A stretch of 64,000 bases of DNA. Source: Deinococcota bacterium (GTDB lineage Bacteria; Deinococcota; Deinococci; Deinococcales; Trueperaceae). The notes beneath the pieces are model-generated. The model searched no databases. It worked only from the letters and a program-made list of their open reading frames with translations, and was not told where the DNA came from. Made by a program: the position numbers and the translations under genes. Below are positions 1 to 9,384 of this stretch, piece after piece (position 1 is the stretch's first letter; each line of letters starts with the position of its first letter). The stretch spans positions 29,484-93,483 of the forward strand of contig CAUJFI010000025.1 in the NCBI GenBank assembly GCA_963170125.1. The letters run 5' to 3'.

Positions 1-834
1 GGACTGCATGGCCACCTGATGCGCGGCGAGGACGGAGTCGCCGAAGCGGGCGATGAGCAGGCCGGAGAGGCTGAAGAGGCCGACCTCCATGCCGGTCGTG
101 AAGGCGATCGGCCAACCGATCCTGACGAGCTCCCCCATCACGCGCAGGCGCAACTGGGCCATGCCGGCCAGGACGCGCTGTTGGGGGTAGCGCCAGGCGA
201 CTAGCGCCGCCGCCAGCAGGAACATGATCGTGTACACGCCGGCCGTCGCGAAGCCGGTGCCGACGACACCGAGCGCGGGGAAGCCCAGGTGGCCGAAGAT
301 CAGCACCTCGCAGAGCAGGACGTTGAGCGCGACGCCGAAGAACGCGATGTACATGATGGGCCGCGCGTCGCCGTGGCCCTCCAGGAAGCCTCGGAGCGCC
401 GTGAAGCCCAAGTAGAACGGGAAGCCGAACGAGATCGCCCTGAGATAACCCCCGGCCAGACGCGCGGTCTCCTCCTCGAGACCGAGGCGCAGCAGGACGG
501 GCCCGACCGCGTAGAAGACGACGATGCCGGGGATGGCCAGCACGAGGGCGAGCCATAAGGCCTGCGAGGCAGCGTGGCCGGCCTCCGAGCGCCTCCCGCC
601 CCCGAGCGCCTGCGCCACCGTCGGGCCGACAGCGAACAGCACCGAGGACATGACGATCCCGGTAGTGAAGTAGAAGCCGCCGCCGAGCGCCATGGCCGCG
701 AGGGCTCCCGCGCCGAGGCGACCGACCATCAGGGTGTCCACGAAACCGAGGCCGTTCTGGGCCAGCTGCGCCAGCACCAGCGGCGCCGCCAAGCGCAGTA
801 GGCCGAAGAACTCGCTTCTGCGCGTGGCGACCAC
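1..834 (-). CDS. MATE family efflux transporter (partial, C-terminal part beyond the window)
   Basis: The minus-strand frame is open from about 834 to the window edge, so only the first ~278 residues are seen. The translation is strongly hydrophobic and begins with a typical MATE N-terminus (LAAPLVLAQLAQNGLGFVD, then TLMVGRLGAGALAAMALGG), followed by several membrane helices. MATE proteins export cationic drugs or metabolites in exchange for Na+ or H+. The start is uncertain: GTG at 834 places the first helix as in the family, but GTGs at 840 and 852 and ATGs at 885 and 894 are in frame. The gene is divergent from the ankyrin-peptidase gene. The substrate cannot be told from sequence. Confidence 0.85.
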   Translation of the reverse strand, partial: MVATRRSEFFGLLRLAAPLVLAQLAQNGLGFVDTLMVGRLGAGALAAMALGGGFYFTTGIVMSSVLFAVGPTVAQALGGGRRSEAGHAASQALWLALVLAIPGIVVFYAVGPVLLRLGLEEETARLAGGYLRAISFGFPFYLGFTALRGFLEGHGDARPIMYIAFFGVALNVLLCEVLIFGHLGFPALGVVGTGFATAGVYTIMFLLAAALVAWRYPQQRVLAGMAQLRLRVMGELVRIGWPIAFTTGMEVGLFSLSGLLIARFGDSVLAAHQVAMQS

Positions 835-892
835 GCCCACCAGGATAACCACAGCGGGCAACCCCGCAGCAGGCCGCGGTAGCATGGCGGGC

Positions 893-1984
893 ATGCGGAT
901 CGTCGTTGCACTGCTCGTGGTCCTGTTGCTGGTGGCGGGCGGCCTCTGGGCCCTCGGCCTGCCACCTTTCAAGGGCCGCACGCGCGAGCCGGCGAAGCCC
1001 GACCTGTTCGCCGCCATCGCGTCGCCAGACCCCGGCGCGGTCACCGCCGCGCTGGAAGGGGGCGCCGACATGCACGCCCGCGACCTCAGCGGCTACACGG
1101 CGCTCATGGTCGCCGTGCGCGAGAGCGCCCCGACCACCGTCCTCGACACGCTCCTCGCCGCCGGCGCGGCGCTCGACGACGTGACGGAGAACGGGTCCAG
1201 CGCCCTCATGCTCGCGGCCGCGGCGGGCACGCCCGCCCAGGTCATCCACCTGATGAACGCCGGCGCCGACCCGACGCTGCGCGACACGGAAGGGCGCAAC
1301 GCCGCCGACCTGGCGCGCCAGAACGCGGCCGTGCGCACCTCCGGGGTCTTCCCGAGGCTCCAGGAACTCGGCGCGCGCCCGTTCGTGCGCGGCTGGCCGA
1401 GCGGTTACGTCGTGCCCGTCGAGCACGCGACCATCAGCTCGCGCCGCAGCCACCTACCCGGCGCCCTGCGCGCCTACCGCAACGGCTATCACGAGGGGTT
1501 CGACTTCTACAACGGCACGGTGAGCGTGAGCATCGGCTACGGCACGCCCATCGTGGCAGTGGCTGATGGCGTCGTCATACGAGCGGACAAGGACTACGTC
1601 GAGAACAGCCAGGCGGAGTACGACGCCCTGATCGCCGAGGCGCTACGCGGCCTCGACACGCCGCCCGAAGTCCTCGACCGCCTGCGCGGGCGGCAGGTCT
1701 GGATCCACCACGCCGGCGGCTTCGTGACGCGCTACGCGCACCTCGCAGCCGTGGCGGAGGGCGTGGCCGTAGGCAGCGTCGTTCGGCAAGGCGACGTCAT
1801 CGCCACGACCGGCAACTCCGGCACGGCCGAGGCCGCCCAGGGCACGCAGGACGACCCGCACCCGCACGTCGAGGTGTGGCGCGACGAAACGACGTTCCTA
1901 GGCGCGGCCCTGGAGCCGGAGGAGATCTGGAGCCTGGCGGCGCAAGTCTTCGGCGTCGCCGCCCTGCCCCCGTTCCACGACTGA
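893..1984 (+). CDS. Membrane-anchored ankyrin-repeat / M23 metallopeptidase fusion
   Basis: This 363-residue protein starts with an uncleaved-type signal anchor (MRIVVALLVVLLLVAGG). Three to four ankyrin repeats follow at about residues 35-150 (e.g. LSGYTALMVAVRE, NGSSALMLAAAAG). A LytM/M23 peptidase domain follows at about 190-345. The zinc site is complete: His200 and Asp204 (HEGFD), and His325 of HPHVEVW; the RYAHL motif is present. M23 enzymes cut peptidoglycan cross-bridges, so the product probably acts in the periplasm on the cell wall. ATG 893 is chosen because a TAGCAT box (880-885) lies 7 bases upstream, the leaderless layout seen across this window; ATG 884 would overlap that box. 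The ankyrin-M23 pairing is unusual. It probably adds a protein partner. Confidence 0.85.
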   Translation: MRIVVALLVVLLLVAGGLWALGLPPFKGRTREPAKPDLFAAIASPDPGAVTAALEGGADMHARDLSGYTALMVAVRESAPTTVLDTLLAAGAALDDVTENGSSALMLAAAAGTPAQVIHLMNAGADPTLRDTEGRNAADLARQNAAVRTSGVFPRLQELGARPFVRGWPSGYVVPVEHATISSRRSHLPGALRAYRNGYHEGFDFYNGTVSVSIGYGTPIVAVADGVVIRADKDYVENSQAEYDALIAEALRGLDTPPEVLDRLRGRQVWIHHAGGFVTRYAHLAAVAEGVAVGSVVRQGDVIATTGNSGTAEAAQGTQDDPHPHVEVWRDETTFLGAALEPEEIWSLAAQVFGVAALPPFHD

Positions 1985-1996
1985 CCCCAGGACGAC

Positions 1997-2683
1997 CTAC
2001 CAGGGCAGGTTGAAGCCAGCCTGCGTCGAGTTGCGGTAGTAGGCCTCGATCTCGGCCGGTATGGTGCTCACGTCGTCGACGACCTTGAAGAGGTGCAGGT
2101 CGCCCTCGGAGATCGTGCCGGCGCGCTGCAGCGTGCCCTGGAGCCACTGCAGCAGCCCGCGCCAGAACTCCACGCCGACCAGGTAGACGGGGAACGGCTT
2201 GATCTTGCGGGTCTGGACGAGCGTCAGGGCCTCGAACAGCTCGTCGATGGTGCCGAAGCCGCCGGGGAACACCACGAACGCCGTCGAGTACTTCACGAGC
2301 ATGACCTTGCGCACGAAGAAGTACTTGAACTGCAGCGTGTCCGTCTGGTACTGGTTCGGCGACTGCTCGTGCGGCAGGTCGATGTTAAGGCCCATGCTGC
2401 GCCCGCCGGCCTCCATCGCGCCGCGGTTGGCCGCCTCCATGATGCCCGGTCCGCCCCCCGTCAGAACCGTGTACCCCTCGCGCACGAGCGCGCCGCCTAG
2501 CTGCTGGGCCTTGGCGTAGATCTCGGTGTCCTCCTTGAGGCGGGCCGAGCCGAAGACCGTGACGGCCTTCCCCACGTCCGCCATCTCCTCAAACCCCTGG
2601 ACGAACTCGCCCATGATCCTGAACATGCGCCACGAGTCCTCCGCGAGGGCGTCGATGACGTACTGCTTCTCGATACCGTTCAT
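1997..2683 (-). CDS. LOG family protein (cytokinin riboside 5'-monophosphate phosphoribohydrolase-like)
   Basis: This 228-residue protein has the Rossmann-like LOG fold. It contains the nucleotide-binding stretch GGGPGIMEAANRGA and the family hallmark PGGFGTIDELFEALT, with the catalytic Arg/Glu region intact. Family members hydrolyse nucleoside 5'-monophosphates at the N-glycosidic bond to give free base and ribose 5-phosphate; older annotations call them lysine decarboxylase-like. ATG 2683 sits 6 bases after a TAACCT -10 box (2690-2695), indicating a leaderless transcript. The gene is convergent with the peptidase gene, 12 bases away. The family assignment is firm; the physiological substrate is unknown. 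Confidence 0.9.
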   Translation of the reverse strand: MNGIEKQYVIDALAEDSWRMFRIMGEFVQGFEEMADVGKAVTVFGSARLKEDTEIYAKAQQLGGALVREGYTVLTGGGPGIMEAANRGAMEAGGRSMGLNIDLPHEQSPNQYQTDTLQFKYFFVRKVMLVKYSTAFVVFPGGFGTIDELFEALTLVQTRKIKPFPVYLVGVEFWRGLLQWLQGTLQRAGTISEGDLHLFKVVDDVSTIPAEIEAYYRNSTQAGFNLPW

Positions 2684-2787
2684 CCGCCTAGGTTACCCGC
2701 ACGGGCCCGCCCACGGCAGCGCGAACGGCGCCGCAGGGGCCCGCGCCGCCGGACGCCGCCAAGCTCACCGGCGGTCGCGCGAACCGC

Positions 2788-3417
2788 TCACAGCAGGCCG
2801 AGGAGCGGGCCGATGGTCGGCGCGACGGCGTCCGGTCCGGCGGACGCCAACGTGGCGGCGTCGTGCGTGCCCCACGTGACCCCGAACGTCCTGAGGCCGG
2901 CGGCGCGGCCCGCCACGATGTCGCTGGTCGTGTCGCCGACCATCCACGCGCCCTGCGCCCCAGCGGCGTCGAGCGCGCGCAGGATCACGTCGGGCGCCGG
3001 CTTGTGTGGGAACCCGTCGGTACCCTGGACGTGGTCGACGTGATCGGTCAGGCCGACGGCCGCGACGAGGTCTCGGGCCGTGGCCGAGCCCTTGGTGGTC
3101 GCCACGAGCCGCGCGTAGCCGCGCTCACCCAACTCGCTCAGGACGTCGACGACGCCCGGGTACGGCCTGGACTTGTCGCCCAGGTGGCGCCGGTAGCGCT
3201 CGCGGTACGCCGCGACGAAGGCCTCGAGCCGGTCGGGGCGGACGAAATCCGCGTACATCTCCGCGAGCGGCCTGCCGATGAGCGCGCGCACGGTAGCGCG
3301 CTCAGGGCCGGCCTCACCGAGCTCGGCGAACGTGGCGAGGAACGTGTCGAGGATGTCGTCGAGCGAGTCCACGAGCGTGCCGTCCAGGTCGAAGACGATC
3401 GCGAGCCTTGGGCGCAT
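2788..3417 (-). CDS. HAD-superfamily phosphatase, phosphoglycolate phosphatase-like
   Basis: This 209-residue protein carries all four HAD motifs: FDLDGTLVDS with Asp10 and Asp12; a Thr in LVATTKGS; Lys in HKPAPD; and GDTTSDIVAG. A helical cap sits between motifs I and II, as in Gph/PpaX-type phosphatases. These remove phosphate from phosphoglycolate, pyrophosphate or sugar phosphates. The start is ATG 3417, because the DLDGT strand must lie near the N-terminus; a GATACT box lies 6 bases upstream. The upstream in-frame extension to 3492 looks non-coding. It follows mutS2 in the same direction with 37 bases between. Confidence 0.85.
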   Translation of the reverse strand: MRPRLAIVFDLDGTLVDSLDDILDTFLATFAELGEAGPERATVRALIGRPLAEMYADFVRPDRLEAFVAAYRERYRRHLGDKSRPYPGVVDVLSELGERGYARLVATTKGSATARDLVAAVGLTDHVDHVQGTDGFPHKPAPDVILRALDAAGAQGAWMVGDTTSDIVAGRAAGLRTFGVTWGTHDAATLASAGPDAVAPTIGPLLGLL

Positions 3418-3454
3418 GGGCCGAGTATCGCAGATGGGGCGGGCGCCGCCGCGC

Positions 3455-5794
3455 TCAGTAGCGCAGGTAGGCCACTGTGACGCCGTGGCCACCCTCGTAC
3501 GGCACGGCGTCCTCGAAGCGCTCGACGAGCTTCTCGCCCTTGAGGTACGAGCGCACGGCGTCGCGCAGAGCGCCCGTGCCCTTGCCGTGCAGCACCCGTA
3601 CCGACTCCGTCTTCAAGGCGTGCGCCTCCATGATGAAGTCGCGCAGGAGCTCCAGGCCGGCCTCGACGCGCTCGCCCCGCAGGTTGAGCTCGCGGGGGGC
3701 GCTCGACTGTCCGAGGGCGACCGGACTGCGGCGGGTGGTCGGCTGGGCCGCCTTGACCGTAGCCTTCTTCACCGGGTCGACGTCGTGCGCCGGCACCTCG
3801 ACCTTGATGAGGCCGAGCTGCACGACCACCTGGTCCCCCCTACGCTCGAGCACCGGGCCTTCGGCGTCGTAGCTGGCGACGCGCACGCGCATGCCGACAC
3901 CCAGGGGGTCGCCGACCTCCACGGGATCGCTGTGCGCCGCGGCCGCCGGGCGGCGCGCGTCGCGGCCGGCCAGCTTGCGCGCCTGCTGCCGCAGCGCGCC
4001 GATCTCCTCGAGCGCCTTCGAGCGCAGCTCCGGCTCCTCGCGCGCGCTGCGCTTGAGCCGGGCGGCGTGCTGCATGGTGTCCTTCAAGAGCGCCTCGGCC
4101 CGCGCCGCGGCCGCGGCCATCACCTCGCCCTCGCGACCTCGCAGCATGGCGATCTGGTCGCGCAGCTGCCCGGCCTCGCGCACGGCCGTCTCGCTCGCCA
4201 CGCGCGCCTCGGCGAGTTGTTCCTCCAGCTCCTCGCGCCGGTCCTCCAAGGCGAGGAGCAGGCCCTCGAGCCGGCCGCCCTCCGGGCCGAGTAGCTCGGC
4301 GGCGCGCGCCAGCAGCTCCCTCCCGAGGCCGAGGCGCTCGGCGATGGCCAAGGCGTAGCTCCGGCCCGGCTGGCCCATGACGAGCTGGTAGGCGGGCCTG
4401 AGCGCCTCGACGTCGAAGCGCATGGCCGCGTTGGTCACGCCCGGCGTCTCCGAGGCGAAGACCTTGAGGGGCGCCAGGTGCGTCGTCACGAGTCCGCGGG
4501 CGCCTGACGCCACCACGGCCTCGAGGATGGCCTGCGAGATCGCGGCGCCCTCGTCCGGGTCCGTGCCGGAGCCGAGCTCGTCGATCAGCACGAGCGCGTG
4601 CTCGTCGGCGCTGTCCACGATGGCGCGCAGGTTACGCAGGTGACCGGCGTACGTACTGAGGCTCGCCTCGATGCTCTGCTCGTCGCCGATGTCGCAGAGG
4701 AGCTCCCGCGTGTAAGGGAGGAGCGGCTGCCTGGCGCCGTCCGCCGCCACGAACAGCCCGGAGTAGGCCATGAGCGCGGCGAGGCCGACGGTCTTGATGA
4801 GCACCGTCTTGCCGCCGGCGTTCGGGCCGGTGATGACGAGCAGACGGGTGCCGCCGTCCAGGAGGATGTCGTTCGGGACGCAGTCGGTCACGAGCGGATG
4901 CCGGGCGCCGGCCAGGCGCACCCGTCCGGCCGGGTCGAACGCCGGCCGCGTGAGGCGCCAGTCGGACGCGAGGCGGGCCGAGGCGTTGACGACGTCCAGC
5001 TTGGCCACGACCTCGAGGCTGGCGTCGAGGAGCGGCTCGTCGGCGAGGCGCCGCCCCAACGCCAGGAGGATGCGCCTGACCTCGTCGCGCTCCTCCATCT
5101 CCAGGAGCGCGAGCTCGTTGTTCAGGTCGACGACGCCGGCCGGCTCGATGAACACGGTGGCGCCGGAGTCGGAGCGGTCGAGGGCTAGGCCGGGCACGCG
5201 CGCCTGATGGTTGGCCTTGATCGGGATGACGTAACGCTCGCGCCTGAGCGTGATGATCGGGTCCTGCACGTACTCCGAGTACTGCTCGAGCAGGCGGGTG
5301 AGCCGGTCGCGGATGCGGCCGCGGAGCGGGTTGAGGCGGCGCCTGATGTCGTAGAGCTTCGGGGTGGCGTCGTCGCGGACGTTACCGTCGGGGTCGAGCT
5401 GCTCCCTAACCAGGCGCAGCACGCCGTCGAACGTGCCTATCTCCAGCGCGAGCTCGCCCAGCGCGGGGCGCTCGCTATGGAGGATGGCGCGGCGCAGGGT
5501 AGCGGCGCCGTCGAGCGTGTACGCGATCGACAGGATGTCGGTGCCGTCGAGCAGGTTGCCATCGCGCACCCGCCGCACCAGCCCGCGCACGTCCTCGATG
5601 CCGCCAAGGGCAAGGAAGCCGCCATCGACCACCTCCTGGACGCGCTCCAGCGCCCGTTCGGCGGCGGCCTCGTCGTGCAGCGGCGCCAGGGCGTTGGCCA
5701 GCTCGACGCCCATGAAGGTGCCTGCACGCTCGGCGAGGGCCGCGCGCACGCGCTCGAAGGAGAGCTTGGCGAGCGTGTTGTCTGAGACCTGCAC
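3455..5794 (-). CDS. mutS2: MutS2 ATPase/endonuclease
   Basis: This ~779-residue protein has the MutS core, clamp and ATPase domains without the mismatch-recognition domain. It shows Walker A GPNAGGKT near residue 320, Walker B LIDELGSGTDPDEGAA, a long coiled region, and a C-terminal Smr nuclease domain with the VLHGKGTGALR motif. MutS2 suppresses homologous recombination, and in some bacteria rescues collided ribosomes. GTG 5794 is preferred: a TATACT box (5803-5808) lies 8 bases upstream. The alternative in-frame TTG at 5803 overlaps that box. The gene is divergent from the alkA-like gene, whose own -10 box is at 5823-5828, so two promoters share about 40 bases. Confidence 0.95.
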   Translation of the reverse strand: MQVSDNTLAKLSFERVRAALAERAGTFMGVELANALAPLHDEAAAERALERVQEVVDGGFLALGGIEDVRGLVRRVRDGNLLDGTDILSIAYTLDGAATLRRAILHSERPALGELALEIGTFDGVLRLVREQLDPDGNVRDDATPKLYDIRRRLNPLRGRIRDRLTRLLEQYSEYVQDPIITLRRERYVIPIKANHQARVPGLALDRSDSGATVFIEPAGVVDLNNELALLEMEERDEVRRILLALGRRLADEPLLDASLEVVAKLDVVNASARLASDWRLTRPAFDPAGRVRLAGARHPLVTDCVPNDILLDGGTRLLVITGPNAGGKTVLIKTVGLAALMAYSGLFVAADGARQPLLPYTRELLCDIGDEQSIEASLSTYAGHLRNLRAIVDSADEHALVLIDELGSGTDPDEGAAISQAILEAVVASGARGLVTTHLAPLKVFASETPGVTNAAMRFDVEALRPAYQLVMGQPGRSYALAIAERLGLGRELLARAAELLGPEGGRLEGLLLALEDRREELEEQLAEARVASETAVREAGQLRDQIAMLRGREGEVMAAAAARAEALLKDTMQHAARLKRSAREEPELRSKALEEIGALRQQARKLAGRDARRPAAAAHSDPVEVGDPLGVGMRVRVASYDAEGPVLERRGDQVVVQLGLIKVEVPAHDVDPVKKATVKAAQPTTRRSPVALGQSSAPRELNLRGERVEAGLELLRDFIMEAHALKTESVRVLHGKGTGALRDAVRSYLKGEKLVERFEDAVPYEGGHGVTVAYLRY

Positions 5795-5834
5795 AGCGCA
5801 CAAGTATACGTGCCCGGTCGGTTACGCTCCGTCC

Positions 5835-6932
5835 ATGAGCGAGGACCGCCGCGCGCCCATGACGACGCAGGCCCCCGGAGCGGCCGAACGTCGCGCGACC
5901 GAGCCGCGCCACGCCGCGGTGGCGAGCGCGGAGGTGACGGCCTCGCCCCTCTTCGCCTTGGATCACACGCTCGCGGCGCTGAACGACTGGACGGCGGCGC
6001 CGGACCGCGGCCGGCCAACGGCGGACGGCGCCGGCTGGCTCATGGCCCTGCGGGTCGGCGCGGCGCCAGGCAGGGTGGTGGTCGTCGAGCTCAGGGAGGG
6101 CGGGGCGGAAGGCCGCCTAGCGGCGCGCGTCGGCGCGGAGCAGGCCCTGACGGCCGCCGACGTCACGGCGACGACGGAACAGCTGAGGTGGCGCCTCGCC
6201 CTCGACCTCGACACGCGAGCGCTCCACGCGGCCGCGGAGCGCGACCCCGCGTTCCAACCCGTGGCCGCCGCGCTCGCCGGCTTCCACCCGCCGCTCTTCG
6301 CCAGCGCCTTCCAGGCGGCGTGCTGGACGGTCGTCAGGCAGAGGACGCCACCTGCGTTCGCGGCGGCGAGCTTCGGGCGCATCGTCGAGTACTTGGGAGA
6401 GGCCGTCGCCGTGCCGCCCGGCCTGCTCGCCTCCACCACGCCGTCCGGAACGGCGCTCCGCGAGCCGGTCGGGGAGCCGCCTCGTTCGACCGGCGACTCC
6501 CCGACCGCCACACGGCTGAGCGTCTTCCCGTCCGCGGCCGCCCTCGGCGAGGAGGCCCGACCGGCGCTCCTCGCCGCGACGAACAACCTCCGCAAGGTTG
6601 ACCGCCTCCGCGGCCTCGCCGACGCCTTCCTGGGCCTTGACGAGGGCTGGTTGCGCGCGGCGCCTTACGACGAGGTCTTCGCGTGGCTGGCGAGGCTCCC
6701 CGGCCTCGGGCCGTGGTCGGCCGAGCAGGTGGCCTGGCGCGGCCTCGGCCGCTACGAGCGCACCCCCAGGCGCGACACGGGCGCCTTGACGGCCGTCGGC
6801 GACGTGTACGCCGGCGGGCTGACCTTGGCGCTCGGCAGCGCCAGGGAGCTTGCCGAGCGTTACGGCTGGCTGCAAGGCCTCTGGTTGCGGTACCTGAAGG
6901 CGTACCCGCGGGTCCGCCCTCGGAGCGGCTGA
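5835..6932 (+). CDS. AlkA-like DNA-3-methyladenine glycosylase (HhH-GPD)
   Basis: This 365-residue protein has an N-terminal TBP-like half and a C-terminal HhH-GPD fold. The helix-hairpin-helix is LPGLGPWSAEQVAWRGLG near residues 287-305. The likely catalytic Asp314 follows in RRDTGALTAV, the same spacing as in AlkA. Such enzymes remove alkylated purines to begin base-excision repair. ATG 5835 lies 6 bases after a TACGCT box (5823-5828), a leaderless start. An insertion rich in Pro/Ser/Thr around residues 205-235 (between the two halves) is longer than usual. Similarity is moderate, so the exact lesion specificity is open. Confidence 0.75.
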   Translation: MSEDRRAPMTTQAPGAAERRATEPRHAAVASAEVTASPLFALDHTLAALNDWTAAPDRGRPTADGAGWLMALRVGAAPGRVVVVELREGGAEGRLAARVGAEQALTAADVTATTEQLRWRLALDLDTRALHAAAERDPAFQPVAAALAGFHPPLFASAFQAACWTVVRQRTPPAFAAASFGRIVEYLGEAVAVPPGLLASTTPSGTALREPVGEPPRSTGDSPTATRLSVFPSAAALGEEARPALLAATNNLRKVDRLRGLADAFLGLDEGWLRAAPYDEVFAWLARLPGLGPWSAEQVAWRGLGRYERTPRRDTGALTAVGDVYAGGLTLALGSARELAERYGWLQGLWLRYLKAYPRVRPRSG

Positions 6933-7017
6933 GCCGTTACCGCGAAGCCGGCGCCTCCTCACGCCGCTCGGCGACCGTCGCCCTAGCGCGCTTCACGGCG
7001 CCCCCGAGGCGGCGGGG

Positions 7018-9168
7018 TCAGTCGGGGCCCTCGCCGACCTGCGTCGCCTGCACGGCGGTGAGCGCGATCGTGTAGACGATGTCGTCGACCAGGGCGCCTC
7101 GCGACAGGTCGTTCACGGGCCGCCGCAAGCCTTGCAGCATGGGCCCCACCGACACCACGCCCGCGGAGCGCTGCACGGCCTTGTAGGTCGCGTTCCCGCT
7201 GTTGAGGTCAGGGAACACGAGGACGGTCGCCCTGCCCGCCACCGGGCTGTCCGGGGCCTTGCTGCTGGCCACGCTCGGCACCGCCGCGGCGTCGTACTGC
7301 AGCGGGCCGTCGATGCGGAGGTCGGGGCGCCGCTCCCGCGCGATGCGGGTCGCCTCGCGCACCTTGTCGACGTCGGCGCCCGCGCCCGAGGTGCCCGTCG
7401 AATAGCTGAGGAGCGCAACGCGCGGCTCGATGCCGAAGGCCGCGGCGGAAGCGGCTGACTGCACGGCGATGTCGGCCAACTCCTCGGCGTCGGGGTCGGG
7501 GTTGACGGCGCAGTCGCCGTACACGAGGACCTGGTCGGGTAGGCACATGAAGAAGACGGACGAGACGAGCCTGGCGCCCTTGTGGGTCTTGATGAGCTGC
7601 AGCGCGGGGCGGATGGTGCTGGCGGTCGTGTGGACGGCGCCGGACACGAGGCCGTCCACCTCGCCCAGCGCCAGCATCATCGTACCGAGCACGACGTTGT
7701 CGCGGAGCTGGTTGCGGGCGCCGTCGTCGGTGAGGCCCTTGTGCTTGCGCAGCTCGACCATGCCCGCCACGTACCGCTCGCGTAGAGCGTCCGTCGGCTC
7801 GACGACCTCGACGCCGCGGCCGAGGACGACGCCCTGGACCTCGGCGACCCTCTGGACCTCGACCGGGTCGCCGATCAGGACGCACTTAGCGATGCCGCGC
7901 TCACCGCACTCCGCGGCCGCCTTGACGGTGCGGGGCTCCTCGCCTTCCGGGAGGACGATGCGCTTGCCGGCGGCCCGCGCGAGCTCGACGATGCGGTAGA
8001 GGAACGCGGGCGGCGACAAGCGCAGCACGCGGAGGGCGCCGATACGCGCCTTGAGCGCGCCGACGTCGAGATGCTCGGCGGCGACCTTCATGACGCGCTC
8101 CATGCGCTCGACGTCGTCGCTCGGCACCTCGAGGTTCATGGCCGCCGCGCGGGCGGCCGTGACGTAGGAGTCGCTCTTGACCGCCAGCACCGGCAGGCCG
8201 GTCGCGATCGCCTTCTCGCAGAGCTTCATGACGTCGGCGTTCGGCTCCATGTCGCCGGTGAGGACGAGGCCGGCGAGCGGCACGCCGTTGAGGGCGGCCA
8301 TGCATACGGCCAGGATGACGTCGTCGCGGTCGGCCGGCGTTATCAGGAGCGCGTCGGGGCGGAGGCGGTGGGTCATGTGCGCCACGGAGCGGGCGACGAG
8401 CGAGACGTCTATCACGCGCCGCGTCGCCAGGTCGCCCTCGTGCAGGACCGCTGCCCCCAGGTGCTTCGCCACGTCCAGGGTCCTTGGCGAGACCATGGCG
8501 GGGCTGAAGGGGATCGCGCCGACCAACGCGAAGCCCGGGTGCCTGAAGACGCGCAGCCTGGCGCGCACCGCGTCGGCGGTCAGCTCGACCTCGGGCGTCT
8601 GCAAGCCGGTGCGCGTCGCGCCCATGACCTCCATCGGCGGGGCGTTGAGCTGGTTCACCACCACGCCGAGGACGTGCTCGCTAGCCGCGCCGCCGAACGG
8701 CTGGGCGGCCAGCTCGAGGCGGTCGTCGACCGCTTGGAGGCTGGGCTGGGGGGTCGTGACGAACAGGACCTGGCAGTCGAGGGCCTGGGCTATGTCCGCG
8801 TTGAGCGCGTCGAGGTTGGGGTGCTCCGCCGTGGCGGCGAGGCCTTCCACGATGACGACGTCGGCGCCGGCCGCGGCGGTCGCGTAGCGGCCCACCAGGG
8901 CCTGGAGGAGCTCCGAGTGCCGGCCGGCGGCCAGCATGCCCTCGGCCGCGTCGTAGCGCATGGGCTCGCCGGGAACGATGGTGGTGGTGCGGCGCACGAA
9001 CTCCGTCGACCGTTCCGGTCCGGAGTCGTCGCCCGGCTGGCGGATCGGCTTGATGAAGCCGACGCGCAGCCCTTCCCGCTCGAGGACCCTGACGAGGCCA
9101 AGGCACACCGAGGTGAGGCCCACTCCGGGGCCGGTTGGAACTACGTAGAAGCCGTGCGCAGCTGCCAT
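7018..9168 (-). CDS. pta: Phosphate acetyltransferase, long BioD-like/DRTGG form
   Basis: This 716-residue enzyme interconverts acetyl-CoA and acetyl phosphate. The N-terminal ~240 residues are a dethiobiotin-synthetase-like P-loop domain (VVPTGPGVGLTSVCLGL). A DRTGG domain follows to about residue 380. The C-terminal ~325 residues are the PTA catalytic domain, with KGLTDDGARNQLRDN and conserved SYSTGTSG and FPDLNSGN stretches. The architecture and length match E. coli Pta. ATG 9168 starts the P-loop domain; the further upstream in-frame extension lacks family similarity. No ack gene is seen nearby. It is convergent with the glycosylase gene. Confidence 0.93.
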   Translation of the reverse strand: MAAAHGFYVVPTGPGVGLTSVCLGLVRVLEREGLRVGFIKPIRQPGDDSGPERSTEFVRRTTTIVPGEPMRYDAAEGMLAAGRHSELLQALVGRYATAAAGADVVIVEGLAATAEHPNLDALNADIAQALDCQVLFVTTPQPSLQAVDDRLELAAQPFGGAASEHVLGVVVNQLNAPPMEVMGATRTGLQTPEVELTADAVRARLRVFRHPGFALVGAIPFSPAMVSPRTLDVAKHLGAAVLHEGDLATRRVIDVSLVARSVAHMTHRLRPDALLITPADRDDVILAVCMAALNGVPLAGLVLTGDMEPNADVMKLCEKAIATGLPVLAVKSDSYVTAARAAAMNLEVPSDDVERMERVMKVAAEHLDVGALKARIGALRVLRLSPPAFLYRIVELARAAGKRIVLPEGEEPRTVKAAAECGERGIAKCVLIGDPVEVQRVAEVQGVVLGRGVEVVEPTDALRERYVAGMVELRKHKGLTDDGARNQLRDNVVLGTMMLALGEVDGLVSGAVHTTASTIRPALQLIKTHKGARLVSSVFFMCLPDQVLVYGDCAVNPDPDAEELADIAVQSAASAAAFGIEPRVALLSYSTGTSGAGADVDKVREATRIARERRPDLRIDGPLQYDAAAVPSVASSKAPDSPVAGRATVLVFPDLNSGNATYKAVQRSAGVVSVGPMLQGLRRPVNDLSRGALVDDIVYTIALTAVQATQVGEGPD

Positions 9169-9384
9169 GCGACCTCGTCCGCCGCGCGCCTTGGCGGGGC
9201 GCGGCGCCTTCCGCAACACCTTACGCCGCCCGGCGCGCGGCGGTCGCAGGTCATGCGTCCCGCCGCCTGGGCAGCGGGCCTCGCGAGCTAGGCACCACAT
9301 ACCCTGCGCCGACGCGTGCCCTAGACTGTGGTGGTCGGACGCCTTGAAACGTGTAGACCTCACCGCGTCCTGGAAGGAGCGGGC

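Noticed and set aside
692..883. N-terminal extension of the ankyrin-M23 gene
   Set aside because: The upstream part of the frame overlaps the MATE gene on the other strand and has shadow-like composition; the signal anchor and -10 box place the start at 893.
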